DNA from: Citrobacter sp.
GTDB taxonomy: Bacteria > Pseudomonadota > Gammaproteobacteria > Enterobacterales > Enterobacteriaceae
Direction: 5' to 3'
NCBI GenBank assembly: GCA_019415335.1
Contig: DXKH01000115.1
Coordinates: 1-19,306 of the forward strand
Length of the DNA: 19,306 nt
The position numbers and the translations under genes are program-made. Below the pieces are notes generated by a model. The model saw only the letters and a list, made by a program, of their open reading frames with translations. It ran no database searches and was not told where the DNA came from. Numbering within the stretch: position 1 is the first letter of the stretch; each line of letters begins with the position of its first letter. Shown in pieces: positions 1 through 8,569 of the stretch.

Positions 1-25
1 TACGCAGTAAATAAAAAATCCACTT

Positions 26-36
26 AAGAAGGTAGG
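26..36 (+). promoter_or_regulatory. Ribosome binding site of pflB
   Basis: AAGAAGG at 26-32 followed by AGG at 34-36 gives two overlapping Shine-Dalgarno registers 6-10 bases before the pflB ATG. Together they mark this ATG as the start. Bases 1-42 are otherwise the tail of the spacer upstream of pflB. Confidence 0.75.
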
Positions 37-42
37 TGTTAC

Positions 43-2325
43 ATGTCCGAGCTTAATGAAAAGTTAGCCACAGCCTGGGAAGGTTTTACCAAAGGTGACT
101 GGCAGAATGAAGTAAACGTCCGTGACTTCATTCAGAAAAACTACACTCCGTACGAGGGTGACGAGTCCTTCCTGGCTGGCGCTACTGATGCGACCACTGC
201 ACTGTGGGACAGCGTAATGGAAGGCGTTAAACAGGAAAACCGCACTCACGCGCCTGTTGACTTTGACACCTCTGTTGCTTCCACCATCACTTCTCACGAC
301 GCTGGCTACATCAATAAAGCGCTCGAGAAAATCGTTGGTCTGCAAACTGAAGCTCCGCTGAAACGTGCGATCATCCCGTTCGGTGGTATCAAAATGGTTG
401 AAGGTTCCTGCAAAGCGTACAATCGCGAACTGGACCCTGCCTTAAAAAAAATCTTCACTGAATATCGTAAAACCCACAATCAGGGCGTTTTCGATGTTTA
501 CACCAAAGACATTCTGAACTGCCGTAAATCCGGTGTTCTGACTGGTCTGCCGGATGCTTATGGCCGTGGCCGTATCATTGGTGACTACCGTCGCGTTGCG
601 CTGTACGGTATCGACTTCCTGATGAAAGACAAATACGCTCAGTTCGTTTCCCTGCAGTCTGACCTGGAAAACGGCGTAAACCTGGAAGCGACTATCCGTC
701 TGCGCGAAGAAATTGCTGAACAGCACCGTGCGCTGGGTCAGATCAAAGAGATGGCGGCTAAATATGGCTGCGATATCTCTGGTCCGGCAACCAACGCTCA
801 GGAAGCTATCCAGTGGACTTACTTCGGCTACCTGGCTGCGGTTAAATCTCAGAACGGCGCTGCAATGTCCTTCGGTCGTGTCTCCACCTTCCTGGATGCA
901 TACATCGAACGTGACATGAAAGCAGGTAAAATCACCGAGCAAGACGCTCAGGAAATGATTGACCACCTGGTCATGAAACTGCGTATGGTTCGTTTCCTGC
1001 GTACGCCTGAATATGATGAACTGTTCTCTGGTGACCCGATTTGGGCAACGGAATCTATCGGTGGTATGGGCGTTGATGGCCGTACTCTGGTAACCAAAAA
1101 CAGCTTCCGCTTCCTGAACACCCTGTACACCATGGGTCCGTCTCCGGAGCCGAACATCACCGTTCTGTGGTCTGAAAAACTGCCTCTGAACTTCAAGAAA
1201 TTCGCCGCTAAAGTGTCCATCGACACCTCTTCTCTGCAGTATGAGAACGATGACCTGATGCGTCCGGACTTCAACAACGACGACTACGCTATCGCTTGCT
1301 GCGTAAGCCCGATGATCGTTGGTAAACAAATGCAGTTCTTCGGTGCGCGTGCAAACCTGGCGAAAACCATGCTGTACGCTATCAACGGCGGCGTTGATGA
1401 AAAACTGAAAATGCAGGTTGGTCCGAAATCTGAACCGATCAAAGGCGACGTTCTGAAGTTCGACGAAGTGATGGAACGCATGGATCACTTCATGGACTGG
1501 CTGGCTAAGCAGTATGTCACCGCGCTGAACGTTATCCACTACATGCACGACAAGTACAGCTACGAAGCCTCTCTGATGGCGCTGCACGACCGTGACGTTA
1601 TCCGCACCATGGCGTGTGGTATCGCAGGTCTGTCTGTAGCAGCTGACTCCCTGTCTGCTATCAAATATGCGAAAGTTAAACCGATTCGTGACGAAGACGG
1701 TCTGGCTATCGACTTCGAAATCGAAGGCGAATACCCGCAGTTCGGTAACAACGACTCGCGCGTTGATGACATGGCGGTTGATCTGGTTGAACGTTTCATG
1801 AAGAAAATTCAGAAACTGAAAACCTACCGTGATGCTATCCCGACTCAGTCTGTTCTGACCATCACCTCTAACGTTGTGTATGGTAAGAAAACCGGTAACA
1901 CCCCAGATGGTCGTCGTGCTGGCGCGCCGTTCGGACCAGGTGCTAACCCAATGCACGGTCGTGACCAGAAAGGTGCGGTTGCCTCTCTGACCTCCGTTGC
2001 TAAACTGCCGTTTGCGTACGCGAAAGATGGTATCTCTTATACCTTCTCTATCGTTCCAAACGCACTGGGTAAAGACGACGAAGTTCGTAAGACTAACCTG
2101 GCCGGTCTGATGGATGGTTACTTCCACCATGAAGCGTCCATCGAAGGTGGTCAGCACCTGAACGTGAACGTGATGAACCGTGAAATGCTGCTGGACGCGA
2201 TGGAACATCCGGAAAAATATCCGCAGCTGACCATCCGTGTATCTGGTTACGCAGTACGTTTTAACTCCCTGACGAAAGAACAGCAGCAGGACGTTATTAC
2301 CCGTACCTTCACTCAGACCATGTAA
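43..2325 (+). CDS. pflB: Pyruvate formate-lyase (formate acetyltransferase 1), glycyl radical enzyme
   Basis: This cytoplasmic homodimer converts pyruvate and CoA to acetyl-CoA and formate in anaerobic mixed-acid fermentation. The protein is 760 residues, the same length as E. coli PflB, and nearly identical to it as I remember it. The catalytic cysteine pair lies in IACCVSPM (about residues 419-420 counting Met). The radical glycine lies in RVSGYAVRF, where G735 (G734 in mature numbering) is 25 residues from the C-terminus. The start is fixed by a Shine-Dalgarno run AAGAAGG at 26-32, with AGG at 34-36. Codon use is strongly biased, as expected for an abundant protein. In relatives focA lies upstream; it is outside this window, as are the main FNR/ArcA-controlled promoters. 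The gene ends just before a strong terminator hairpin and is followed by its activase, pflA. Confidence 0.98.
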   Translation: MSELNEKLATAWEGFTKGDWQNEVNVRDFIQKNYTPYEGDESFLAGATDATTALWDSVMEGVKQENRTHAPVDFDTSVASTITSHDAGYINKALEKIVGLQTEAPLKRAIIPFGGIKMVEGSCKAYNRELDPALKKIFTEYRKTHNQGVFDVYTKDILNCRKSGVLTGLPDAYGRGRIIGDYRRVALYGIDFLMKDKYAQFVSLQSDLENGVNLEATIRLREEIAEQHRALGQIKEMAAKYGCDISGPATNAQEAIQWTYFGYLAAVKSQNGAAMSFGRVSTFLDAYIERDMKAGKITEQDAQEMIDHLVMKLRMVRFLRTPEYDELFSGDPIWATESIGGMGVDGRTLVTKNSFRFLNTLYTMGPSPEPNITVLWSEKLPLNFKKFAAKVSIDTSSLQYENDDLMRPDFNNDDYAIACCVSPMIVGKQMQFFGARANLAKTMLYAINGGVDEKLKMQVGPKSEPIKGDVLKFDEVMERMDHFMDWLAKQYVTALNVIHYMHDKYSYEASLMALHDRDVIRTMACGIAGLSVAADSLSAIKYAKVKPIRDEDGLAIDFEIEGEYPQFGNNDSRVDDMAVDLVERFMKKIQKLKTYRDAIPTQSVLTITSNVVYGKKTGNTPDGRRAGAPFGPGANPMHGRDQKGAVASLTSVAKLPFAYAKDGISYTFSIVPNALGKDDEVRKTNLAGLMDGYFHHEASIEGGQHLNVNVMNREMLLDAMEHPEKYPQLTIRVSGYAVRFNSLTKEQQQDVITRTFTQTM

Positions 2326-2364
2326 TGTGTTTTGACTGAAATCACGCGTTAAAAGGCGTACAAT

Positions 2365-2392
2365 AAAGGCTCCACGTAAGTGGGGCCTTTTT
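2365..2392 (+). terminator. Rho-independent terminator between pflB and pflA
   Basis: The arms AAAGGCTCCAC (2365-2375) and GTGGGGCCTTT (2380-2390) form an 11-pair stem, including one G-T pair, around the tetraloop GTAA. Transcription then runs into TTTTT at 2388-2392. It lies 40 bases after the pflB stop, so it should end or attenuate the abundant pflB message before pflA. This fits the large difference in enzyme and activase amounts known in E. coli. Confidence 0.88.
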
Positions 2393-2421
2393 AACAGGTC
2401 GTTTCCCGACTGCAGCCTGTT

Positions 2422-2450
2422 TTGTCAGCTATCTATACTCAATGGATAAC
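2422..2450 (+). promoter_or_regulatory. Candidate sigma-70 promoter of pflA
   Basis: TTGTCA (2422-2427, 5 of 6 consensus bases) is followed after exactly 17 bases by GATAAC (2445-2450, 4 of 6). It lies downstream of the pflB terminator and about 80 bases before the pflA start, where separate pflA transcription would have to begin. E. coli pflA is known to have its own weak promoters; assigning this pair is my inference. Confidence 0.45.
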
Positions 2451-2529
2451 CGCCAAAACAGACTCGACACAGCCAATGAGCTGTGCACCAACACGGCCCC
2501 GGATGGGCCACATCTGGAGAAACACCGCA

Positions 2530-3270
2530 ATGTCAGTTATTGGTCGCATTCACTCCTTTGAATCCTGTGGTACCGTTGACGGCCCGGGCATTCGCTTTAT
2601 TACTTTCTTCCAGGGCTGCCTGATGCGCTGCCTGTATTGCCATAACCGCGATACGTGGGACACGCATGGCGGTAAAGAAGTCACCGTTGAAGAACTGATG
2701 AAAGAGGTCGTGACCTATCGCCACTTTATGAACGCATCCGGCGGCGGCGTAACGGCGTCAGGCGGTGAAGCCATCCTGCAAGCGGAGTTCGTTCGTGACT
2801 GGTTCCGTGCCTGTAAGAAAGAAGGTATCCATACCTGCCTTGATACCAATGGTTTTGTTCGCCGCTACGACCCGGTGATTGATGAACTGCTGGAAGTCAC
2901 CGATCTGGTAATGCTCGACCTTAAACAGATGAATGATGAGATCCACCAGAACCTGGTCGGTGTGTCCAACCATCGCACGCTGGAATTCGCCCGCTATCTG
3001 GCAAACAAAGATATCAATGTATGGATCCGTTACGTCGTGGTGCCAGGCTGGTCTGACGATGACGACTCAGCGCACCGACTGGGTGAATTTACCCGCGACA
3101 TGGGCAACGTTGAGAAAATCGAGCTCCTGCCCTATCACGAACTGGGTAAGCACAAATGGGTGGCGATGGGCGAAGAGTACAAACTTGATGGCGTGCATCC
3201 GCCGAAGAAAGAGACGATGGAACGCGTCAAAGGAATTCTTGAGCAGTATGGTCATAAAGTGATGTACTGA
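2530..3270 (+). CDS. pflA: Pyruvate formate-lyase 1-activating enzyme (radical SAM)
   Basis: This cytoplasmic radical-SAM enzyme uses a [4Fe-4S] cluster and S-adenosylmethionine to abstract hydrogen from the PflB glycine, creating the glycyl radical. The cluster motif CLMRCLYC is present as C30, C34 and C37 counting Met. The SAM-contacting GGE region follows in TASGGEA at about residues 76-82. The protein is 246 residues, equal to E. coli PflA. The reading frame is open upstream to 2422, but homology begins at [10 protein letters not shown] and GGAGA at 2516-2520 is well placed for the ATG at 2530, so the longer version is rejected. It is expressed with pflB only through terminator readthrough or from its own promoter. 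A small hairpin (GGCCC at 2495-2499 with GGGCC at 2505-2509) lies just before the ribosome site. Confidence 0.97.
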   Translation: MSVIGRIHSFESCGTVDGPGIRFITFFQGCLMRCLYCHNRDTWDTHGGKEVTVEELMKEVVTYRHFMNASGGGVTASGGEAILQAEFVRDWFRACKKEGIHTCLDTNGFVRRYDPVIDELLEVTDLVMLDLKQMNDEIHQNLVGVSNHRTLEFARYLANKDINVWIRYVVVPGWSDDDDSAHRLGEFTRDMGNVEKIELLPYHELGKHKWVAMGEEYKLDGVHPPKKETMERVKGILEQYGHKVMY

Positions 3271-3277
3271 CTGTGTG

Positions 3278-3307
3278 GGGGTAGGTAGTGCGTGCATTAC
3301 CTACCCC
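3278..3307 (+). terminator. Terminator hairpin after pflA, between convergent genes
   Basis: Bases 3278-3290 and 3295-3307 pair over 13 positions (one G-T) around a CGTG loop. The arms are rich in GGGGTAGGTA and TACCTACCCC. The following ACTCTCTTCTTAG is pyrimidine-rich but has no clean T run, so termination may be partial. It is the only structure in the 46-base spacer between convergent pflA and ycaM. The minus strand lacks a T run too. Confidence 0.6.
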
Positions 3308-3316
3308 ACTCTCTTC

Positions 3317-4738
3317 TTAGCGCCCTCTTCTCGCCAGCAGCGGAAAAATTAGCCCTAATCCCACCAGTACAAATGGCGTCACGATATTCAGCGCCAGCTG
3401 GAACGTCCATTCCGGCGTAAATGCCTCCATCTTTGGAAAGATCCCTGTCAGACAGGCAAACGCGGTAAAGGCGAAGCACCAGATCCCGACCGTCAGCGCC
3501 AGCGGACGATTACGGATGAACACATACTCCGGCTTATATTTCTGTGCCAGCCGAATAACGGCAATAAAGGCAACAAACACCCACAGATAGCGTAACGGCA
3601 TCACAACGGAGTTAAGGTTCAGCAGCCACTTATAGAGATTGTTCATATCACCAATCCCCAGCGTGGGTAGCATAATCAATATCGCCACCAGTACCAACGT
3701 CAGAATATAACCGTTTACCGGCGTACCGGATGCATTCGTCCGGCATAAACGCTGCGGAATATAGCGGCTGTCCGCATCACCTAACAGCACTTTCAGCGGT
3801 GCATCGATGGAAAAGACCAGAGCGGCAATCTGCCCCAGCATATTTGCCACTGCGTAAATAACCATCAGTGTATTTCCCATATGGTAATACTCGCCTAATT
3901 TCTGGAAGGCGTAATATTGTCCATTGGTCATTAAATCATCGGGAATATGCCGGGAATCAAACATCATCCCCATTGCCAGGGAGCCGAGAATCGCGCATAC
4001 GGCAACCATCACCGCCAGAAACAGCATTCCTTTGGGAAATTCTTTACCCGGATTACGCGTCTGATTCACATAGGGTGAGATCTTTTCTGCGCCCCCAACG
4101 GCAAATACTAACATGGAGATCGTCGTAATATAGGTGAAATCAAAATGGGGAATAAACGTTTCCCAGGTAATATTTGTTGTCGCAATTTCGACATCCGTAA
4201 TAGCTGGTGCCGTTACCGCCATGACCACATACAGAATTGACATCACGAACATGGCGATCCCTGCCACCGATCCGACAATCTTCAGTGATTTCATCCCCCG
4301 CGAGGCCACCCACATGAAGAAGATAAACAGCACCAACGTGAGCCCCTGCAGCGCTACGACCGTATACTCTTTGATGAGTGATCCATCGCCTTTCAACGCC
4401 CAACCGAGTGCGATTAAAATCGCCTGTGGCTTCTGCGCCAGATAAGGGATATGCACGACCCAATAGGTCCAGGCGGCAAGATAGGCAAGGCCGGGTCCCA
4501 TGGTGTGTTTAATCCAGGTACTGACGCCTCCCTTACCATTTTTAAAGGTCGAGCCCAATTGACCCACGATCAGCGCATAGGGAATAAAGTAGAGCGCAAA
4601 AATAAATACCCATGAAAAAACAACCACCAGTCCCTGGTTAGCGTAGTTATTCACTACGTTGCCAAAACCCCAGACCGTGATAAATGACATCAGTGCGATG
4701 TTGTACCACCGCAACTGTTTCTCCTGTTCACCCGCCAT
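3317..4738 (-). CDS. ycaM: APC-superfamily inner-membrane transporter YcaM, substrate unknown
   Basis: The protein is a 473-residue polytopic membrane protein of the amino acid-polyamine-organocation superfamily and resembles E. coli YcaM along its whole length. Many hydrophobic segments are visible, beginning with NIALMSFITVWGFGNVVNNYA near residues 13-33, in keeping with the roughly 12 helices usual in this superfamily. The TM1 break typical of the family is represented by the WGFGN stretch. The frame is open to 4891, but AAGGA (complement of 4746-4750) places the start at the ATG ending at 4738, where homology begins with MAGEQEKQLRW. The C-terminus (ending LLARRGR) looks a few residues shorter than in E. 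coli. It converges with pflA and follows ycaD in the same direction after 219 bases containing a ycaD terminator, so it probably has its own promoter. No substrate can be assigned; relatives include glutamate/GABA-type antiporters. Confidence 0.9.
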   Translation of the reverse strand: MAGEQEKQLRWYNIALMSFITVWGFGNVVNNYANQGLVVVFSWVFIFALYFIPYALIVGQLGSTFKNGKGGVSTWIKHTMGPGLAYLAAWTYWVVHIPYLAQKPQAILIALGWALKGDGSLIKEYTVVALQGLTLVLFIFFMWVASRGMKSLKIVGSVAGIAMFVMSILYVVMAVTAPAITDVEIATTNITWETFIPHFDFTYITTISMLVFAVGGAEKISPYVNQTRNPGKEFPKGMLFLAVMVAVCAILGSLAMGMMFDSRHIPDDLMTNGQYYAFQKLGEYYHMGNTLMVIYAVANMLGQIAALVFSIDAPLKVLLGDADSRYIPQRLCRTNASGTPVNGYILTLVLVAILIMLPTLGIGDMNNLYKWLLNLNSVVMPLRYLWVFVAFIAVIRLAQKYKPEYVFIRNRPLALTVGIWCFAFTAFACLTGIFPKMEAFTPEWTFQLALNIVTPFVLVGLGLIFPLLARRGR

Positions 4739-4957
4739 GACGCAATCCTTCGTGAAAGCTATTTGATATAGAAATAAATTAGGCGAAGAATTATGCGCGG
4801 TAAACGCGGAAAGCGACATTGGAGGAGTGGAAAAGTCTAACCTTCTGCACACTTTATTTTTATGAAAACAGGATATATTACCGCAATTCAATTATTTTCC
4901 GGCATATATACAAAAACAGTATGCAATAATACAACATTGCATACTGTTCGCGCAGAA
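4739..4957 (-). other. ycaD-ycaM spacer
   Basis: This 219-base AT-rich spacer holds the ycaD terminator (4911-4948) and the ycaM leader with its ribosome site (AAGGA, complement of 4746-4750). A TATATC on the minus strand near 4770 could be part of a ycaM -10 element, but no convincing -35 partner was found. No RNA gene was recognised. Confidence 0.5.
4911..4948 (-). terminator. Rho-independent terminator of ycaD
   Basis: An uninterrupted 13-pair inverted repeat joins 4915-4927 and 4936-4948 (arms contain ACAGTATGCAAT and ATTGCATACTGT) with an 8-base loop. On the minus strand the second arm runs into TTTTTG. It begins 10 bases after the ycaD stop. The stem is AT-rich, so it is less stable than the other terminators here, but its position and T run fit. 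Confidence 0.75.
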
Positions 4958-6106
4958 TTAAACGTGGGCAACCGGGTTTGGCGTGTGTCCGGCATTGCGC
5001 AGCAGCATCAGTAAATAAATAAACGACACGCTGGCGATCATAATAAACAGAAGATTATCGGAATAATTCTGCATCAACATAGCAGTGAAGGATGGCCCTA
5101 ACAGACTGCCCACGGTATAGCTCAGCAGCAGCGCCTGGTTCATCGCCACCAGTTGGTGATGTTCCACTTTTTCACAGGCCCAGGCCATCGCTACTGGGTA
5201 GAGCGTAAAACCAGCCGCCCCCAGGATAAAGAGCGCAGGCGCCATCGCCGCCTGGCTTAACATCGCGATGCTGCCAAGGATCACCACGAAGACCTGCACG
5301 CGCAGCACCAGCAGTCGACCAAACTTATCTGCCAGTCGCCCGATTGGCCACTGACCGAGGATCCCTGCACTAACCAGTACCGCCATCCAGAAACCGATAC
5401 TGGCGTTACTCATCCCCTGATGATTGAGATACAGCGGCATCAGGCCGTACAGCGAACCGAGGACAATCCCGGAAATGATGCAGCCGTTAACACCCAGCCG
5501 AGCCTGACGCAGTTTCAGCATCGCGGTAATTGGCGTGTCGTTGTGTTCATCAGACTGTTGATTCAGGATATGGGTAAAGAGCAGCGGTAAAATCCCTGCC
5601 AGAATCAATCCCGTGGCCCATGGCAGCACGTTCATCAGCTCCGTAGAGACTTTGCTGACCAGCAGTTGTCCGAGGAACGTTCCCACATAGTAAACCATCA
5701 TGTAGGCCGCCAGCAGACGACCGCGGTTACGTGATGTCCCGCTGCACATCAGCGCACTCTCAACGACAACCCAGATCATCGCGCAGCCAACGCCCGCGAC
5801 AAAGCGCCATGCCAGCCAGCTCCAGAAGCCGACCATCACCCCGAGGCCCACACAACCGGCCGCAAAAATCAGCGAGGCAAGGTAGTAACTGTGGTTAAAC
5901 CCGAGGCGTTTGATTAAAACGCCTGTCAGCAGCGTCCCGACCAGGTTACCGGTGAAATAGGACGAACTGACCATACCCACCTGCCACGTCGGCAGGTTTT
6001 CCTGGGCGAGCCAAAGCGGGACGAGCGTATTCAGCACCGCGATCGCCAGGGTCAGCAGAAGTAGACCAGCCAGCAAAAGCAAGACGGGTCGGGTATAGGT
6101 GGACAT
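4958..6106 (-). CDS. ycaD: Major facilitator superfamily transporter YcaD, substrate unknown
   Basis: This 382-residue inner-membrane protein matches E. coli YcaD in length and at most positions, with scattered substitutions. It shows the roughly 12 hydrophobic segments typical of the major facilitator superfamily. An MFS motif A-like loop appears between helices 2 and 3 (GVLIKRLGF), and its second-half copy is [11 protein letters not shown]. The start [10 protein letters not shown] is chosen by homology. The ribosome site is weak: only ACGG and CCTC stretches lie upstream, with no clear AGGAGG. The gene is divergent from ycaC across 313 bases and carries its own terminator, so it appears monocistronic. 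Its substrate is unknown; nothing nearby identifies it. Confidence 0.92.
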   Translation of the reverse strand: MSTYTRPVLLLLAGLLLLTLAIAVLNTLVPLWLAQENLPTWQVGMVSSSYFTGNLVGTLLTGVLIKRLGFNHSYYLASLIFAAGCVGLGVMVGFWSWLAWRFVAGVGCAMIWVVVESALMCSGTSRNRGRLLAAYMMVYYVGTFLGQLLVSKVSTELMNVLPWATGLILAGILPLLFTHILNQQSDEHNDTPITAMLKLRQARLGVNGCIISGIVLGSLYGLMPLYLNHQGMSNASIGFWMAVLVSAGILGQWPIGRLADKFGRLLVLRVQVFVVILGSIAMLSQAAMAPALFILGAAGFTLYPVAMAWACEKVEHHQLVAMNQALLLSYTVGSLLGPSFTAMLMQNYSDNLLFIMIASVSFIYLLMLLRNAGHTPNPVAHV

Positions 6107-6419
6107 GAGTATAAACCGTGAGGAAGTTCAAATTTCACGCGCATCATGCCACCAACAAAAACATTGTCAATCGGCGCAAACCGTGGCGTGGCGGCGCTTT
6201 TTATGCTTCGATTGAATTTATTGATTAAGATTATGAATTATTGATGACTCACTCACTTCAGGTGGCTGTTTTTATTGATTTAACGCAAAAGCGATCCGTT
6301 TCGCTTAGTCGAAAAATCTCATAGTCCCGGCAGCATTTTTTTTCCGTTCTATGCTTTGAATGAACCTTATGCACCCGAATGAATCTGGGCGCATAGTTGA
6401 TACAAGCAAGGAGAAGAGA
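6107..6419. other. Divergent ycaD/ycaC intergenic region
   Basis: The 313 bases between divergent ycaD and ycaC are AT-rich and hold no plausible gene. On the minus strand a good ycaD promoter candidate lies at 6143-6170. On the plus strand a run of eight T at about 6335-6342 precedes TATGCT, a possible -10 element without a recognisable -35 partner, about 65 bases before ycaC. A ribosome site AAGGAG lies at 6408-6413. Reading frames that cross the spacer have no ribosome site or homology that I recognise. Confidence 0.5.
6143..6170 (-). promoter_or_regulatory. Candidate sigma-70 promoter of ycaD
   Basis: On the minus strand a perfect -35 hexamer TTGACA (complement of 6165-6170) is followed after 16 bases by CATGAT (complement of 6143-6148), which matches the -10 consensus at 4 of 6 positions. 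It would give a leader of about 30 bases before the ycaD ATG at 6106. Confidence 0.45.
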
Positions 6420-7046
6420 ATGACCAAGCCTTATGTTCGTCTCGATAAAAATGACGCTGCGGTTCTTCTGGTAGACCACCAGGCCGGATTGCTCTCACTG
6501 GTCAGGGATATTGACCCTGATAAATTCAAGAATAACGTGCTCGCACTGGGTGATTTAGCCAAATACTTCAAGCTGCCTACCATCCTCACCACCAGTTTCG
6601 AAACCGGGCCAAACGGCCCGCTGGTCCCTGAATTAAAAGCCCAGTTCCCTGATGCCCCATACATTGCCCGACCAGGGAATATCAACGCCTGGGACAATGA
6701 GGACTTTGTGAAGGCCGTCAAAGCCACGGGGAAAAAACAGTTGATCATCGCGGGCGTCGTGACCGAAGTTTGCGTGGCATTCCCGGCGCTATCAGCGATT
6801 GAAGAAGGTTTTGATGTTTTCGTGGTCACCGATGCATCGGGTACGTTTAATGAAATTACCCGCCATTCGGCGTGGGATCGAATGTCGCAGGCCGGCGCTC
6901 AGTTGATGACGTGGTTTGGCGTGGCCTGTGAGCTGCACCGCGACTGGCGTAATGATATTGAAGGGTTGGCGACGTTGTTCTCTAACCATATTCCGGATTA
7001 CCGCAACCTGATGACCAGCTACGATACGTTGACCAGAGAGAAATAA
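6420..7046 (+). CDS. ycaC: Isochorismatase-family hydrolase YcaC, substrate unknown
   Basis: The 208-residue cytoplasmic protein belongs to the isochorismatase-like cysteine hydrolase family and matches E. coli YcaC in length and nearly all residues. E. coli YcaC is an octameric-ring protein of unknown substrate. The family's active-site positions are visible: Asp19 in LLVDHQAG, Arg84 in YIARPG where many members have lysine, and nucleophile Cys118 in VVTEVCVAF, which also includes the conserved non-proline cis-peptide neighbourhood. The start at 6420 is supported by AAGGAG at 6408-6413, six bases before the ATG; the frame continues 20 codons upstream without homology. It converges with dmsC, with a shared hairpin between the two stops. 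Function remains unassigned. Confidence 0.93.
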   Translation: MTKPYVRLDKNDAAVLLVDHQAGLLSLVRDIDPDKFKNNVLALGDLAKYFKLPTILTTSFETGPNGPLVPELKAQFPDAPYIARPGNINAWDNEDFVKAVKATGKKQLIIAGVVTEVCVAFPALSAIEEGFDVFVVTDASGTFNEITRHSAWDRMSQAGAQLMTWFGVACELHRDWRNDIEGLATLFSNHIPDYRNLMTSYDTLTREK

Positions 7047-7068
7047 AAAACCGGGGCGAAAGCCCCGG
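7045..7068 (-). terminator. Terminator shared by dmsC and ycaC
   Basis: CCGGGGC (7051-7057) and GCCCCGG (7062-7068) form a perfect 7-pair GC stem with loop GAAA. On the minus strand the stem is followed by TTTTTT (complement of 7045-7050), a strong terminator 8 bases after dmsC. On the plus strand the A run precedes the stem and no good T run follows, so for ycaC termination would be weaker. Confidence 0.85.
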
Positions 7069-7076
7069 CTATTCAC

Positions 7077-7940
7077 TTAGCTGGCAACTGCCATACCAAC
7101 GGTCATATGCAGGCCGTAGAATACGCCACGACCAATCAGTTCTCCCACCAGCAGCAGAATAAAGGCCACTGACAGCAGCGGAACCGCAGGCTGATAACCT
7201 TTCAGTTGTGGGACAATCCAACAGCACAGTGCCACCGCCAGTACCCCAATACGCCAGGCCATCAACGAGCCGTAGTCCGGCACCAGCGCAGAAGCCTGCT
7301 GAATAGAGCTGTGTATGGTCGCCAGTTCTGCGCCCTGCATCACCGACATGATGGCACTGACCACCAGCGCCAGCAATGAAACCGCAGGCAGCAGACGCAT
7401 CGCCCAGCCATCGACTCCCGCCACGCGCAACAGTAGATAGCCCAACAGCGGACCGCCCATCAGCAGCGTCAGGAAGAAGCCCAGCGGCGTCCAGACGCTG
7501 TACCAGGTCGGTACGGTATCGATGCTGTTATAGACGCGCACCATCATCCAGACGAACAGCACGCCCAGCACCATCGTGAGCAGCAACCACAGATTACGCA
7601 GAGCCGGAGAGAGCTTTTTCAACACCGCCAATAGCCAGCCAATCCCGCCAACCGCAAAGAAAATCGAACCACTGGCAATTTCATTACTCAGCGCCGATGA
7701 ACCGACACGGTTAAGCGAGTTAAACGCCCGCATTGGCGAGCCGAGGTGCAGCATAGACGCGATAAAACCAATACCCATCAGCACCCACAGTGCGAACATG
7801 CAGGTCATCACGCGCTGTTGCGTTTCTGCCCGCAGATCGCCTTTCATCAGCGCCAGCGCCAGGACAATAAAGCCCCCGACTACACATTGTCCGAAGACCG
7901 TGAAGATCATCAGCGGCCATTCATGCCATCCACTTCCCAT
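7077..7940 (-). CDS. dmsC: Anaerobic dimethyl sulfoxide reductase, membrane anchor subunit C
   Basis: This integral inner-membrane protein anchors DmsAB and oxidises menaquinol, passing electrons to the DmsB clusters. It has 287 residues, as in E. coli, and shows about eight hydrophobic segments in the DmsC/NrfD-like arrangement. His65 (MLHLGSP) and Glu87 (LSNEIAS), implicated in menaquinol oxidation in E. coli DmsC, are both present. The frame is open to 8003, but the start is placed at 7940, where MGSGWHEWPL begins. The strong site GGAGGTG sits inside the last codons of dmsB and the two genes are one base apart, suggesting translational coupling. It is the last gene of dmsABC and is followed by a terminator. 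Confidence 0.97.
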   Translation of the reverse strand: MGSGWHEWPLMIFTVFGQCVVGGFIVLALALMKGDLRAETQQRVMTCMFALWVLMGIGFIASMLHLGSPMRAFNSLNRVGSSALSNEIASGSIFFAVGGIGWLLAVLKKLSPALRNLWLLLTMVLGVLFVWMMVRVYNSIDTVPTWYSVWTPLGFFLTLLMGGPLLGYLLLRVAGVDGWAMRLLPAVSLLALVVSAIMSVMQGAELATIHSSIQQASALVPDYGSLMAWRIGVLAVALCCWIVPQLKGYQPAVPLLSVAFILLLVGELIGRGVFYGLHMTVGMAVAS

Positions 7941-7941
7941 C

Positions 7942-8559
7942 TTACACCTCCTTCGGATTCGCCAGATAACCGGTGGTATCCCCGGTCGGGCGACTGTTGG
8001 CATTCGGTTTGATCACAATACTCGGCTTCGTGAAGTGCGCACCCGGCAGCGGAGCAACCGCCGCCAGATCACCGTGTTTCTTGCGCAGTTCATCGATAGG
8101 ACCGAAATCCAGCGCACGCAGCGGACAAGACTCGACACAGATCGGTTTCTTACCGTCAGCTACACGGTCATGACAGCCGTCACATTTGGTCATGTGACCT
8201 TTGGCCGCGTTGTACTGCGGCGCGCCGTACGGACAGGCCATATGGCAGTAACGACAGCCGATGCAGACATCTTCATCGACCACGACAAAGCCGTCTTCCC
8301 GTTTGTGCATCGCCCCGCTCGGGCAGACTTTAGTACAGGCCGGGTCCTCGCAGTGGTTACAGGCAATGGACAGATAGTAGGCAAACACGTTCTGATGCCA
8401 GACGCCGTTGTCTTCCTGCCAGTCTCCGCCCGCATATTCATAAATGCGGCGGAAGCTGACATCCGGGGTTAAGTCTTTGTAATCTTTACAGGCCAGTTCG
8501 CAGGTTTTACAACCGGTGCAACGGCTGGAATCAATAAAAAATCCATACTGGGTTGTCAT
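7942..8559 (-). CDS. dmsB: Anaerobic dimethyl sulfoxide reductase, iron-sulfur electron-transfer subunit B
   Basis: This subunit carries electrons from the quinol site in DmsC to the molybdenum cofactor in DmsA through four [4Fe-4S] clusters. The protein is 205 residues, equal to E. coli. All sixteen cluster cysteines are visible in four groups: 14/17/20/24, 67/70/75/79, 99/102/105/109 and 126/129/141/145. Cys102, the residue studied in E. coli cluster-conversion mutants, is conserved. No signal peptide is present, which fits export piggy-backed on the Tat signal of DmsA. The ribosome site AAGGAG starts inside the end of dmsA; the genes are 10 bases apart in a single operon. Confidence 0.98.
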   Translation of the reverse strand: MTTQYGFFIDSSRCTGCKTCELACKDYKDLTPDVSFRRIYEYAGGDWQEDNGVWHQNVFAYYLSIACNHCEDPACTKVCPSGAMHKREDGFVVVDEDVCIGCRYCHMACPYGAPQYNAAKGHMTKCDGCHDRVADGKKPICVESCPLRALDFGPIDELRKKHGDLAAVAPLPGAHFTKPSIVIKPNANSRPTGDTTGYLANPKEV

Positions 8560-8569
8560 CGGTTACTCC

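Noticed and set aside
2422..2529. N-terminal extension of pflA by 36 codons
   Set aside because: Homology and the ribosome site GGAGA both point to the ATG at 2530; the extension covers the candidate promoter and leader.
4739..4891. 51-codon N-terminal extension of ycaM
   Set aside because: It has no membrane-protein character or homology, and AAGGA sits before the ATG ending at 4738.
7941..8003. 21-codon extension of dmsC into dmsB
   Set aside because: It overlaps dmsB codons; the GGAGGTG site and homology support the start at 7940.
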